DNA of 64,000 bases from CAZRCG01 sp964598565 (GTDB taxonomy: Bacteria; Bdellovibrionota; UBA2394), in the NCBI GenBank assembly GCA_964598565.1, contig CAZRCG010000001.1, positions 62,001 to 126,000 of the forward strand. The letters are read 5' to 3'. Positions 32,530 to 41,445 of this stretch are shown here, in pieces. A program made the position numbers and the translations under genes. The notes under the pieces were generated by a model. The model was not told where the DNA came from, ran no database searches, and saw only the letters and a list, made by a program, of their open reading frames with translations. The stretch's first letter is position 1; each line of letters opens with the position of its first letter.

Positions 32530-34242
32530 TCACATCCGTTGAGGACACTGAATACCAAGCAACCCCAAGCCATCTTCGAGAGCGCGGCGAGTCAACCGCA
32601 CTAGTTTGAGGCGGCCCGCAATCAGCGACGGATCCCCCTTGAACAGAGGAACGGCCATATAAAACCTGTTAAATGCAGCGGCAATTTCTAATAGCTCATG
32701 AGATAGGATAGAAGGCTCAAACTGACGAAGCGCATATTCTACAATGGCTGGAAATCGAATAAGTTTTCGAATCAGATAACGCTCTTCTTCAGTTTCAGGA
32801 ACGATAGAGGCATTATCGAGTTTGTCGGTACCTTCACGCGACGCTCGCTCTAGCAGCGAATTAAGTCGCACCACGGAGTACTGAAGATAGGGGCCAGAAT
32901 CCCCCTCAAAATTTAAGATATCTTTCCAATCAAATAAGACATCTTTCATACGCTTCGCTTTGAGATCAAAAAATACGACAGAGCCCGATCCCACTTTTTT
33001 TGCAATATCGGCCATCTCTTCAGGACTTAGTTTCTTATCGGGGGAGCGCTCTTCATTTTTTTGCTCTACAATTTTGAACGCTTCGGATTCGGCTTCATCT
33101 AAGACCTTCTCAAGCAGAACGATATTGCCCTTGCGGCTCGACATTTTACCATCCGGAAATTTGATAAGACCAAACGACACATGCACGCAGTTTTGCGCCC
33201 AGGCGTAGCCCATCAATTCCAATACTTTAAAAACCTGTTTAAAATGTAGAATCTGTTCGGAGCCCACCACATAGACAAGCCAATCAGGTTTGAACGTCTT
33301 ATGGCGATATTCGGCTGTCGCTAAATCTCGTGTCGCATAGAGTGTTGACCCATCGGATTTCTTAATAAGACAGGGAGGCATCTGGTGAGCCTCAAGATCA
33401 ACAACCAGCGCTCCTTCGGATTCCTTCAAAAGTCCCTTAGACTTAAGGTCGTCGGCCGTCTTCTCCATGAGCTTGTTGTAAAAGCTCTCTCCTGTCACAT
33501 AATCGAATGAGACACCTAATCGATCATAAATCTTTTTAAACTCATGAAAACTAACATCCTTAAACCACGTCCACAACTCGGTAGCTTCGGGATCACCCTG
33601 CTCTAGACGAACAAACCACTCACGCGCTTCATCCAAGAGAGCCGGATCACTCGCCTCTTTCTGATGAAATTCCACATAGAGCTTATATAGATTATTGACC
33701 GGATCGCCCTTCACAAACTGCGCTGAGCCAAATCGTTTATAGGCCGTTATCATCTTACCAAATTGGGTTCCCCAATCACCCAAGTGGTTGACTCTGACAA
33801 CCACTCCCCCCAACGCTTCGACCATGCGACAAAGAGCGGCCCCAATATTGGTCGATCGCAAATGGCCAATGCCAAACGGCTTCGCAATATTAGGACTTGA
33901 AAAATCGACGACAAAGGTTTCACCCTGCAACGACTTAGCCGCCTGACCTAAAGGAGACTCTTCGAAAGCGATCACATCCCTTCCCAAAGCTTCCTTTTTA
34001 AATCTAAGATTTACGAAGGCCTTCAAAACGCGGACGTCTTCGAGCCCCAGCTCGTCACGATGACAATCAAGAAGATCTTTGATCTCTTCAGAACAAGTCA
34101 CCGGATTTTTTCGGCGCGACTTCGCTAACGCAAAACAGGGCAAGGCTAATTCAAAGGATTCTGTTTCTTTAGAATGCGGTGGTTCTTCGAAGGGCACACC
34201 ACTGGCCCACTCAGGGACTTTTTCTTGCAAAAAGTCACTCAT
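32530..34242 (-). CDS. argS: arginyl-tRNA synthetase
   Basis: 570 residues from ATG 34242; an upstream ATG (34275) would add 11 residues with no family support. After an N-terminal recognition region comes NIAKPFGIGHLRST (about 130-143), the HIGH-type motif, here GIGH with the first His replaced, a variant known in several bacterial ArgRS. The catalytic core continues with YATRDLATAEYR and, at the loop normally KMSKS, FPDGKMSSRKGNIVLL. The C-terminal anticodon-binding domain is marked by VVRLNSLLERAS and RLKLVRLTRRALEDGLGLLGI. It charges tRNA-Arg. Divergent from a deoxynucleoside kinase gene. Confidence 0.96.
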   Translation of the reverse strand: MSDFLQEKVPEWASGVPFEEPPHSKETESFELALPCFALAKSRRKNPVTCSEEIKDLLDCHRDELGLEDVRVLKAFVNLRFKKEALGRDVIAFEESPLGQAAKSLQGETFVVDFSSPNIAKPFGIGHLRSTNIGAALCRMVEALGGVVVRVNHLGDWGTQFGKMITAYKRFGSAQFVKGDPVNNLYKLYVEFHQKEASDPALLDEAREWFVRLEQGDPEATELWTWFKDVSFHEFKKIYDRLGVSFDYVTGESFYNKLMEKTADDLKSKGLLKESEGALVVDLEAHQMPPCLIKKSDGSTLYATRDLATAEYRHKTFKPDWLVYVVGSEQILHFKQVFKVLELMGYAWAQNCVHVSFGLIKFPDGKMSSRKGNIVLLEKVLDEAESEAFKIVEQKNEERSPDKKLSPEEMADIAKKVGSGSVVFFDLKAKRMKDVLFDWKDILNFEGDSGPYLQYSVVRLNSLLERASREGTDKLDNASIVPETEEERYLIRKLIRFPAIVEYALRQFEPSILSHELLEIAAAFNRFYMAVPLFKGDPSLIAGRLKLVRLTRRALEDGLGLLGIQCPQRM

Positions 34243-34381
34243 TTTTTTTGCTGTCAGCGAATAGCGGTGTATCACTACAAAAACTTAGGACACATTTGAA
34301 AATTCTTCCAACGGTAAAATAATTTTGTGATCTCAAAAAAAGAAATTCCTTCTTTGAGAAAAAATGGATTAACTCGATCCA

Positions 34382-35098
34382 ATGCGATCGCAATTTCACA
34401 AAGAAAATCCCTATATTGACCAACCTTATTTGAAAGACAAAACCATCGCCATCGAAGGCCCCATTGGCGTGGGCAAGACCTCTTTAGCCCGTTTATTGGC
34501 CGATCGCTGGAAGTGCGCTACGGTGTTTGAGAGCTTTGAGGACAATACCTTTTTGACGGGGGGCTTCTACGACCAAAGAGAGACCTATGCGTTCAATACC
34601 GAGATTTTCTTTCTCTTATCGCGCTTTAAACAACTGCGCGTCGAGAGATCCTCTCCTGAAACTCGGGTTACAGACTACTTTTTTGATAAAAACTGGATTT
34701 TTTCGAAGCTCAATCTTAACGACGACGATTGGAGTATCTATCAAACGCTCTATCGTGAGTTTGAGAAGCGACTCGCTCCGCCCGATCTCGTGGTCTATTT
34801 GACGGCAGAAATGGACACGCTTCGAAAGCGTGTTTACTTACGGGATCGTAGTTTTGAGCGATCCATGTCAAAAAACTACCTCGAAGATCTGCACGATGCT
34901 TATAAAGGCTATTTTCGTACATACGATAAGGCCCCGGTCATTCGCATCAGTACCGACAACTTTGATTTTGTGAACAATACCCAAGACTTTCAGAGAATCG
35001 CCGCCCTGGTTGAAGACCGGCTTCAAGGCCATCAACAGTTAAGCCTCTCGGGTCTTGACGTACGCTCTGAAGAAGCCTCCGCAAAGGCGAGCGCTTAA
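34382..35098 (+). CDS. deoxynucleoside kinase
   Basis: 238 residues. P-loop GPIGVGKTSLARLLA (about 26-40), catalytic ESFEDNTFL, the DRR-like region as TDYFFDKNWIF, a lid with KRVYLRDRSFERSM, and a helical C-terminus. It fits the dNK/dAK/dGK family that phosphorylates deoxynucleosides with ATP. A Gly- and Ser-rich C-terminal tail is extra. Together with dUTPase and the adenosine kinase-like enzyme it suggests active salvage of nucleosides, useful to a bacterium feeding on other cells; that is inference. proC starts 4 bp later. Confidence 0.88.
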   Translation: MRSQFHKENPYIDQPYLKDKTIAIEGPIGVGKTSLARLLADRWKCATVFESFEDNTFLTGGFYDQRETYAFNTEIFFLLSRFKQLRVERSSPETRVTDYFFDKNWIFSKLNLNDDDWSIYQTLYREFEKRLAPPDLVVYLTAEMDTLRKRVYLRDRSFERSMSKNYLEDLHDAYKGYFRTYDKAPVIRISTDNFDFVNNTQDFQRIAALVEDRLQGHQQLSLSGLDVRSEEASAKASA

Positions 35099-35102
35099 GT
35101 GA

Positions 35103-35951
35103 GTGCCTAAGGTGGCTAAGGGCACTACGGCCTCTAAAACAACAAAGAAGCCCTGTGTTGGCATTCTTGGCTTGGGCAAAATGGGAGAGGCTCTGGCGCG
35201 CGGCCTCGTCGCGAGAAACTACAGCGTCTGTGGCTCGGTGCGTACGTCGGAGAGAGCGGCTATCTTAGAGAAAGAAATAGGCATTTCCGTCTACGATACC
35301 TTCGAGAAGGTCCTCCAGAATTCAAGCATCATTGTTATAAGCGTCAAGCCTCATCAGGCTGAAGATTTGTTAAAAGCTATTTCGAAACGTCTTCGCAAAG
35401 ATCAGATTCTCATTTCAATTTGCGCTTCACTCACCTTGAAGCAACTAAAGCAATGGACTTGCGACTTTCCGTCGATCATTCGAGCCATGCCCAATTTACC
35501 AGCCCTCATCGGCGAAGGCATGACCGTGCTCTGCTCTGAGATGAAGCAGGATGGTCTTGAGATGACAGCCGCCTCTGAAATATTTTCGGCTGTGGGCAAG
35601 GTGACCACCGTAGAGGAGCGCCTAATGGACGGAGTTACAGGTCTGAGTGCTTGTGGACCCGCCTTTATATTTCTCATTCTTGAAGCCTTGAGCGAGGCAG
35701 GCGTCAAAGTGGGCATTTCGAGAAAGACGTCGACGCTTCTTGCAGCGCAAACCATGTTGGGAGCGTCTCGCATGGTTCTTTCTGGATTAAAGCATCCTGC
35801 CGCACTTAAAGACGAAGTTACCACGCCAGCAGGTTGCACGACCGATGGTCTCATGGCTCTTGAAGAAGGAAGACTTCGAGCTACCTTGATCAAGGCTGTG
35901 GTGGCCGCGGCTGAAAAATCAGCCGCCTTGTTACCTAGGGAAACCCATTGA
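35103..35951 (+). CDS. proC: pyrroline-5-carboxylate reductase
   Basis: 282 residues from a GTG. The Rossmann motif GILGLGKMGEALARGL (about 20-35) binds NADPH; SVKPHQ (about 80) and RAMPNLPALIGEGMTVL are family marks. The C-terminal dimer domain carries DGVTGLSACGPAFIFL and DEVTTPAGCTTDGLMALEEG, the ProC signature. It makes proline from pyrroline-5-carboxylate. The first 15 or so residues (MPKVAKGTTASKTTKK) are an atypical basic lead and might not all be translated. It is between a nucleoside kinase and bioY on one strand, so probably the same operon, though the functions differ. Confidence 0.94.
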   Translation: MPKVAKGTTASKTTKKPCVGILGLGKMGEALARGLVARNYSVCGSVRTSERAAILEKEIGISVYDTFEKVLQNSSIIVISVKPHQAEDLLKAISKRLRKDQILISICASLTLKQLKQWTCDFPSIIRAMPNLPALIGEGMTVLCSEMKQDGLEMTAASEIFSAVGKVTTVEERLMDGVTGLSACGPAFIFLILEALSEAGVKVGISRKTSTLLAAQTMLGASRMVLSGLKHPAALKDEVTTPAGCTTDGLMALEEGRLRATLIKAVVAAAEKSAALLPRETH

Positions 35952-35961
35952 CGCCGAGTCG

Positions 35962-36537
35962 ATGGTATCGTCTTATAGTGGGATGAACCTGCTTGGAGGT
36001 ACCCGAACTCTTATGTCCACTAATGCGTTGTTATGGCTCTTAGTACCCTGCTTTACGCTTCTCACAGCCTTTGGTGCATTTCTAAAATTTCCACTCCCAG
36101 GAAGCCCTGTACCCGTAACGCTGCAAACTTTTTTTGTACTTGTGGCAGGCCTTCTTCTTGGACCCGTACGAGGAAGTCTCTCGCAAGGTCTTTACCTCAT
36201 TTTGAGTACCTTGGGATTGCCAATTTTAGCGACGACACCGAGCATTGCCGGCCCCGCAGGCGGCTATGTTGTAGGTTTTGTTTTAGCTGCCGCGATCATG
36301 GGCTTCGCACGCAAGAGCTCTTTCGATAGAATTTCGGTACTACGCATCGTCCTTTTCTGCTTAGTCGCCGAAGCACTTATTTTTGGAATCGGGCTTTCGT
36401 ATTTGAAGTTTTGGTTTCAAGCCTCTTGGTCTCAAACCTTTCTTTGGGGCCTCTGGCCTTTTGTGGGTGGAGAGATTCTCAAGGTTTTAGCCGTTGTCAC
36501 ATTGTATTCCGTGGCCATGCCACGCTCAAAAGCTTGA
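35962..36537 (+). CDS. bioY: BioY biotin transporter S-component
   Basis: 191 residues, with six membrane helices in the BioY pattern: LPGSPVPVTLQTFFVLVAGLLLG (second helix region, split here), GPAGGYVVGFVLAAAIMG (the GPxGGYxxGF signature) and a final VGGEILKVLAVVTLYSVA. It binds biotin for an ECF-type transporter; no EcfA/EcfT genes are in the window, so it may work alone or with shared ECF units. The start is uncertain: ATG at 36013 lies 13 bases past a GGAGG and fits the family better than 35962. The methyltransferase gene starts in its stop codon (TTGA). Confidence 0.85.
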   Translation: MVSSYSGMNLLGGTRTLMSTNALLWLLVPCFTLLTAFGAFLKFPLPGSPVPVTLQTFFVLVAGLLLGPVRGSLSQGLYLILSTLGLPILATTPSIAGPAGGYVVGFVLAAAIMGFARKSSFDRISVLRIVLFCLVAEALIFGIGLSYLKFWFQASWSQTFLWGLWPFVGGEILKVLAVVTLYSVAMPRSKA

Positions 36538-37343
36538 CGACCTATCACAAATATCAGCTCTACGAGGCGTCGGTTCAAGATCCCAAGAAAGACGTCAGGC
36601 TATTCAGCCGTTTCTTTAAGGATATCACCGGTCGAACGGCTCTTTCATATCGCGAGGATTTCTGCGGCACCTTTATTCACTCAGTTGAATGGGTTAAGCT
36701 TAGCAATCAGCACCTCGCATGGGCTCTTGATAAAAGCAAAGAGCCTCTGAATTTCGGAAAGAAATATCATTATGAGAATTTAAAGGAACAGCAGAAAAAA
36801 AATATCACCATTTGCCATCAAGATGTTTTGAAGGGCATTTCACGCAAAGTTGACCTCATTACAGCCACCAATTTTTCTTACTTTATTTTTAAGAAACGTG
36901 AGACCATGAAGCTCTATTTCAAAGCCGTGTATGATGGGCTTACAAAAAGGGGGCTCTTTTTATTAGATATTTTGGGCGGCACCGAGATGCAAGGCAAGAG
37001 CCTAGACCGTCATACCATTCGCGACGTCAAAACAATCCCAGCGTTTGATTATTTTTGGGAACAGAAATTTTTTGATCCCATCAGCTATGAATCGACCTTT
37101 GCGATTCACTTCAGGCCTCCTGGCCGTAAACGCCTCATTCGCAATGCATTTACTTATGACTGGCGACTGTGGACTATCGCGGAGATCAAAGAACTACTGG
37201 CAGAAGTGGGCTTTAGCGATATTCGCATCTACTGGGAAGGCTCCACTCGCAAAGGCGAGGGCAACGGTATTTTTACCCTCAAGCGCTCTGCTGAGAATTC
37301 CGAGGTTTGGATCGCCTATATCGCCGCTCTGCGGGCTAAGTGA
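36534..37343 (+). CDS. class I SAM-dependent methyltransferase
   Basis: 269 residues from a TTG at 36534 that overlaps the bioY stop as TTGA. The motif I region is SYREDFCGTF; DLITATNFSYFIF (about 115-127) is motif IV-like; LTKRGLFLLDILGG fits the post-catalytic strand; and a closing WTIAEIKELLAEVGFSDIRIYWEG motif is typical of methyltransferases acting on small molecules or sugars. It resembles the methyltransferases found in Bacteroidota/Oligoflexia-like genomes with an FCGT signature. No substrate can be named. An upstream frame continues into bioY but has no other start with support. Confidence 0.7.
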   Translation: MTTYHKYQLYEASVQDPKKDVRLFSRFFKDITGRTALSYREDFCGTFIHSVEWVKLSNQHLAWALDKSKEPLNFGKKYHYENLKEQQKKNITICHQDVLKGISRKVDLITATNFSYFIFKKRETMKLYFKAVYDGLTKRGLFLLDILGGTEMQGKSLDRHTIRDVKTIPAFDYFWEQKFFDPISYESTFAIHFRPPGRKRLIRNAFTYDWRLWTIAEIKELLAEVGFSDIRIYWEGSTRKGEGNGIFTLKRSAENSEVWIAYIAALRAK

Positions 37344-37374
37344 TAAAAGTCATTAAATTTTGTCGCCAGGCAGC

Positions 37375-38670
37375 TCAGGCGGCCATAAATTCTTGCTGAC
37401 TGTTTGTGGGACCCATGAGGCGGTGTCGCACTCGACCTAAAGCGTGATTGAGTGGATTCGATCGACGTAGAAATGGCAATATAGGTCTGCGGCGAATACC
37501 TAGCCATTCTAAAAGCTCCTGGACTTCGTTCTCTACACCTTCAGATCGCGAGAGTTTTCTTAACTGACGAAGGGCTTCTAATTTTTTCCCCAGCTGAAGG
37601 TAAGCTCGAGTCAATGTCAGTTGAATATAAGGATCGCTGGGATACTGCTCCGCTAACTGAAGAATTGCTTGAAGGCCGTGGCGCTCTTGGCCATGAGTGA
37701 GCACGGACAACCACGCTTGACCTGCGACAAAGGACGGCTCTGAAATTTCGGGCATTTTCTTAAATAAAACTCGAATAAAGGTGGATAAATCTTTCTGAAG
37801 GCACGACGAAGGATAATGCTTTCTGGCAAAGCAAGATAGCTCTCGTTCAAAGTCAGCAGCCGTCTGAAATCGCAGTCGTCGATCGACCATCAAAGCCTTC
37901 AGAAGAATCCACTCGAGTTCATCAGGGACAGACTCACGAAAATCTTTTAGGGGGCGAATCTCACCCTTGAGAATTGCCGAGAATGTTTCTTCTGTGGAAT
38001 CTCTCGGAAAGAGAGGTTGCGCCGTCACCATCTCCCACAGCACGATACCCATCGCAAAAATATCCACTCGATGATCAACATTGGGACTTTGGATCTGTTC
38101 TGGTGCGAGATAGGCTACCTTGCCCCGCATCTCACCCTTCGGAGTTAAATCATGAACGCTTTTTTCTGTAGCCTTTGAAATACCAAAATCTAAAACTTTC
38201 ACCTCTCCAGAAAATGTTACAAAAATATTTGAAGGATTAAGGTCACGATGAACAATTCCAAGACTGCGCCCGAAACGATCTCGTTTGCTATGAGCGTAAT
38301 GGAGACCTCGAAGAACGAGCCGACAAATCTCAATCGCTATCGGAACTGGAATCTGCTTACCCGCATCATAGACATGCTTGAGTACTTGGCGCAGATTAAC
38401 TCCGTCAAGATACTCCAAGGCTAGAACCAACTGATGACCTACTCGATCAAAGCCGTGAGCTTTAACAATATTTGGATGATCTAAAGCAAAGGTGATCTCG
38501 GCTTCTCGCTTGAAAAGCTCTCGAAAATGAGGATTATCCTGATGCTCTTTAAGAATTTTCTTAAGCGCATACGTGCGGCCGTAATGGTCTTCGGAACGAA
38601 TAATTTCGCCCATGCCACCCGACGCAAGCGTACGCCCTAACTGAAATTTGCCTAACTTACGGTATTCCAC
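37375..38670 (-). CDS. Hanks-type serine/threonine protein kinase with TPR-like tail
   Basis: 431 residues. The kinase domain (about 7-270) is complete: LASGGMGEI glycine loop, ALKKIL lysine, REAEITFALDHPNIVKAHG with the C-helix Glu, HRDLNPSNIF catalytic loop (about 142-151), LDFGISKA magnesium loop (about 159-166) and YLAPEQI. No transmembrane helix is visible, so it is cytosolic. The tail (about 290-400) is helical and reads like TPR units (YPSDPYIQLTLTRAYLQLGKKLEAL), fitted for docking a partner. It sits downstream of the TPR, HAD and hutI genes on the same strand. Targets unknown. Confidence 0.92.
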   Translation of the reverse strand: MEYRKLGKFQLGRTLASGGMGEIIRSEDHYGRTYALKKILKEHQDNPHFRELFKREAEITFALDHPNIVKAHGFDRVGHQLVLALEYLDGVNLRQVLKHVYDAGKQIPVPIAIEICRLVLRGLHYAHSKRDRFGRSLGIVHRDLNPSNIFVTFSGEVKVLDFGISKATEKSVHDLTPKGEMRGKVAYLAPEQIQSPNVDHRVDIFAMGIVLWEMVTAQPLFPRDSTEETFSAILKGEIRPLKDFRESVPDELEWILLKALMVDRRLRFQTAADFERELSCFARKHYPSSCLQKDLSTFIRVLFKKMPEISEPSFVAGQAWLSVLTHGQERHGLQAILQLAEQYPSDPYIQLTLTRAYLQLGKKLEALRQLRKLSRSEGVENEVQELLEWLGIRRRPILPFLRRSNPLNHALGRVRHRLMGPTNSQQEFMAA

Positions 38671-38758
38671 CCCAACCCTCGCCCTACCTCTATTGTAGCA
38701 CTCTCACTAAGTCTGGGGGGAGCGCCGCAGCATTTCATAACCCACTGATATAGTTGAC

Positions 38759-39421
38759 TTATTCTTTAGATCGCTTTTTTGACTTTCGACGCCGCTTGGC
38801 CTTCTCTTCGAGCCCGCGGTTGGCGTCTATGCGAATTGTGTCCAGATAGTCGACGATGCCGTCGTGTAAATTATCGCCACCTTCCAGAATTTCGTCGATG
38901 AGTCCCAAGGTTTCTCTAAACTTTCCAAGAGAGAGCTGAACACCCGTGAGCTCTACGCCAGCGCCGATATTGGTGGAATCTAACTTCCAGGCTTTTTTTA
39001 ATAGCCTCTCTCCCTCATAGAGATTGCCTGTGAAAACATAAGTACGCCCCAGCTCTTCAATATAGATTGAATTTTTTGGCTCCAGCTTCACCGCTTTTTC
39101 GAATTCTTCAATAGCACGGCGCCAGTTCTCCTGAGTTTGATACACCATGCCCAAGAGATAGTAGTAATGTGAAAAATCTGAATCGAGAGAAATAGCCTTA
39201 TTCAGATAGTCAACTGCCTTTGAAAAATCTTCGTTGAATAAATTAATATCCCCCAAATAAGCAAAACAATCGGCCTTCACAGGTGTTTCTAAAAATTTTC
39301 CGTGTTGCTTGATGAGCCGCTCAAAGTACTTGAGCGCTTTTTCAAAGTTGCCCCGCTCATAAAAACTCTCCGCTGCTTGAAACAGCCATGTAGTATATCG
39401 ACTTCGATCAACTCTCTTCAT
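38759..39421 (-). CDS. TPR protein
   Basis: 220 residues with about five tetratricopeptide repeats: AESFYERGNFEKALKYFERL, YLGDINLFNEDFSKAVDYL, YLLGMVYQTQENWRRAIEEF and YVFTGNLYEGERLLKKAW are the clear ones. A basic KAKRRRKSKKRSK tail ends it. There is no signal peptide. TPR proteins serve as scaffolds for protein complexes. It overlaps the HAD gene by 14 bp and precedes the kinase gene by 88 bp on one strand; its similar TPR units to the kinase tail suggest a shared partner, which is inference. Confidence 0.88.
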   Translation of the reverse strand: MKRVDRSRYTTWLFQAAESFYERGNFEKALKYFERLIKQHGKFLETPVKADCFAYLGDINLFNEDFSKAVDYLNKAISLDSDFSHYYYLLGMVYQTQENWRRAIEEFEKAVKLEPKNSIYIEELGRTYVFTGNLYEGERLLKKAWKLDSTNIGAGVELTGVQLSLGKFRETLGLIDEILEGGDNLHDGIVDYLDTIRIDANRGLEEKAKRRRKSKKRSKE

Positions 39422-40268
39422 AGGTCTCCAAAAATTCTAACAGCCCTTGAGGGCCGTCGACAACTCTATCGGCACTTTCTTTAACGGACTCTTGCGCGTG
39501 AGCCATCGCAACCCCCACCGTGGCTTCTCTCAGCATTTCAATATCGTTGTCATCATCGCCAACGCATATAATCTCTTTGCACCCAAGTTTCTGGGCCACC
39601 CACTGAACTCCAGTCCATTTTGAAACGCGGCAAGGCAGAACTTCCAGAGCTGCCAATTCTTCAAGCCCAATGCGATGAACGTTCAAAACTCGTAGGGAGG
39701 CCGGCACCTCGGGTCGCAATATTTCGATAACTCGCTTAATATCATCAGGCTTACCCAATGTTGCGATTTCAAGCAGTCGAGGCCCTTGCGAAGATATAAT
39801 GTCTTCTGCAGTCTCAAAAATATGATGGTGTTGAAACGATCGCTCTCGAACGCGCTGAAGCATTAAAGATCGTTCGAGTTGGGCTCGTAAAAATCCAAAA
39901 TCTGTACCATGATGATAACCATCCATAACCAAAAGAGCGTCAACGCTGTGCGCAACAAACCAGTCAAGAGCCCACTGCAAATCAGAAAGGTCCATTGGCC
40001 AAGAGGCCAGCGATTGCCCCTGCAAGTTGGCAACGACAGAGCCATTGTGCACTACCGCGAACGGTGACGACTTCACCATCTGGATATCCGGAAGAGCTGT
40101 TCGAAAGCGACGGCCCGTCGCCACAATCACCTCATGATTCTGCTTCAATCGGTCAACGGCCCTGGTTAAATAAGCAGGAATACCCCGCAGATCTCCTGAA
40201 CCATGAACGAGGGTTCCATCTAAGTCGAAGGCAAACAATTTTTTACTGTGATCTAAGTTTTCCACCAA
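39408..40268 (-). CDS. Cof-type HAD-IIB hydrolase
   Basis: 286 residues. Motif I FAFDLDGTLVHG (about 13-24) with both aspartates, motif II VIVATGRRF (Thr/Ser position), a IIB cap in the middle, the conserved Lys in the VSKWTGVQWVAQ segment, and motif IV ICVGDDDNDIEML (about 228-240), followed by VAMAHAQESVKESAD, the Cof signature. Likely a sugar-phosphate or flavin-type phosphatase with magnesium. It overlaps hutI by 26 bp and the TPR gene by 14 bp, so the three genes are tightly coupled. Substrate unknown. Confidence 0.9.
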   Translation of the reverse strand: MVENLDHSKKLFAFDLDGTLVHGSGDLRGIPAYLTRAVDRLKQNHEVIVATGRRFRTALPDIQMVKSSPFAVVHNGSVVANLQGQSLASWPMDLSDLQWALDWFVAHSVDALLVMDGYHHGTDFGFLRAQLERSLMLQRVRERSFQHHHIFETAEDIISSQGPRLLEIATLGKPDDIKRVIEILRPEVPASLRVLNVHRIGLEELAALEVLPCRVSKWTGVQWVAQKLGCKEIICVGDDDNDIEMLREATVGVAMAHAQESVKESADRVVDGPQGLLEFLETYEES

Positions 40269-41445
40269 CTACCGTGAAGGCTACACGGCTCTCTCCATAT
40301 CGATAATAGATTTCTTCAAAGCGATTCAGATCCCACGCTACACAATCAGCGCGCGCCTTAGGAACTAAGATGCCTCGGTCTTTCAAGCCCAGCGCCAAAG
40401 CGGCATGCCATGTTTGGGCTTTAAAAATCTCTTCGGGTAAAAGCCCCTGAAATATAGCACTGAAGGTTCCACATAGCGGCAAGTGGGAGCTAGGATTAGT
40501 ACCAGGATTAAAATCAGACGCAATAGCGATTCGAACTCCTGCATCCAGTAGCTTGCGCGCAGGAGCGAATTTTCTAGCTCCTAAGAAAAAAGAGGTTCCG
40601 GGCAATACGACGGCAATGATTCGCTTACGCCTCAACAGCTCAATATCGTGATCATTCAGGATCATAAGATGTTCTGCAGAAATAGCAGAACAATCTGCGG
40701 CTAGCTGGACACCGCCACTTCTTGCAAATTCATGCGCATGAACTTTTGGTTTAAGTCCTAGACGAGCACCTGCCATTAAAATCTTTTTGCCCCAAGAGTG
40801 TGAAAAATAGCCCTCCTCACAGAAAATATCTTGAAAGTGAGCCAAGGGAGCCACCTCGGGGAGTACTTCGTCAATAAGATATCGTGAATAAGACTCTTCT
40901 GTATGGCCAGCGGGAATGCTATGAGCGCCCATAAAGGTGGGAACAATATCAATGGGGGCCTTGCGACGAAGTTGAGCAATCACTTGAAGAATTTTTTTCT
41001 CATCTTTAAGGCTAAGACCATATCCCGATTTAACTTCGGCTGTTGTGATGCCCATCGACAAGGTGCGATGAGCCCAAGAAAGACTCGTTTCTAGTAGTTC
41101 TGGTGGCTCAGCCCTCTGAGTCGCCTTGACCGTAAATGCAATGCCGCCACCTTTTCGTTTAATGTCTTGATAACTTTCTCCCTGCAAGCGAAGCAGCCAC
41201 TCGTGAACGCGATTGCCCGCATGAACCGCATGGGTATGGCAGTCAATAAGTCCAGGAGTGAGCAGTTTCGCCCGCAACCATCTCTTAGATTGAACACGAC
41301 GTTTCGCCAGGGAGAACTCTTCCAGGCTTACAATTCGACCCCGAGCATCCCACTCAATGAGCGTGTTCTTTAAGGTACGCAGTCGTGATGACGACGGCAT
41401 GGCCGTCACTATAAGATCTGCAAGACACTTTCTTGGTGTGATCAC
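40243..41445 (-). CDS. hutI: imidazolonepropionase
   Basis: 400 residues, the usual HutI length. The amidohydrolase fold has LTPGLIDCHTHAVHAG (metal-binding His pair, about 59-74), TAEVKSGYGLSLKDE, VPTFMGAHSIPAGH, VHAHEFARSGG (His) and AIASDFNPGTNP with the metal Asp (about 318). It hydrolyses 4-imidazolone-5-propanoate to N-formimino-glutamate, the third step of histidine breakdown. No hutH, hutU or hutG is in the window. The gene overlaps the PilZ gene by 1 bp upstream and the HAD gene by 26 bp downstream. Confidence 0.92.
   Translation of the reverse strand: MITPRKCLADLIVTAMPSSSRLRTLKNTLIEWDARGRIVSLEEFSLAKRRVQSKRWLRAKLLTPGLIDCHTHAVHAGNRVHEWLLRLQGESYQDIKRKGGGIAFTVKATQRAEPPELLETSLSWAHRTLSMGITTAEVKSGYGLSLKDEKKILQVIAQLRRKAPIDIVPTFMGAHSIPAGHTEESYSRYLIDEVLPEVAPLAHFQDIFCEEGYFSHSWGKKILMAGARLGLKPKVHAHEFARSGGVQLAADCSAISAEHLMILNDHDIELLRRKRIIAVVLPGTSFFLGARKFAPARKLLDAGVRIAIASDFNPGTNPSSHLPLCGTFSAIFQGLLPEEIFKAQTWHAALALGLKDRGILVPKARADCVAWDLNRFEEIYYRYGESRVAFTVVGGKLRSQ

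Noticed and set aside
35402..35893. 163-codon minus-strand frame inside proC
   Set aside because: Fully antisense to ProC, with composition typical of a mirrored coding frame and no family pattern.
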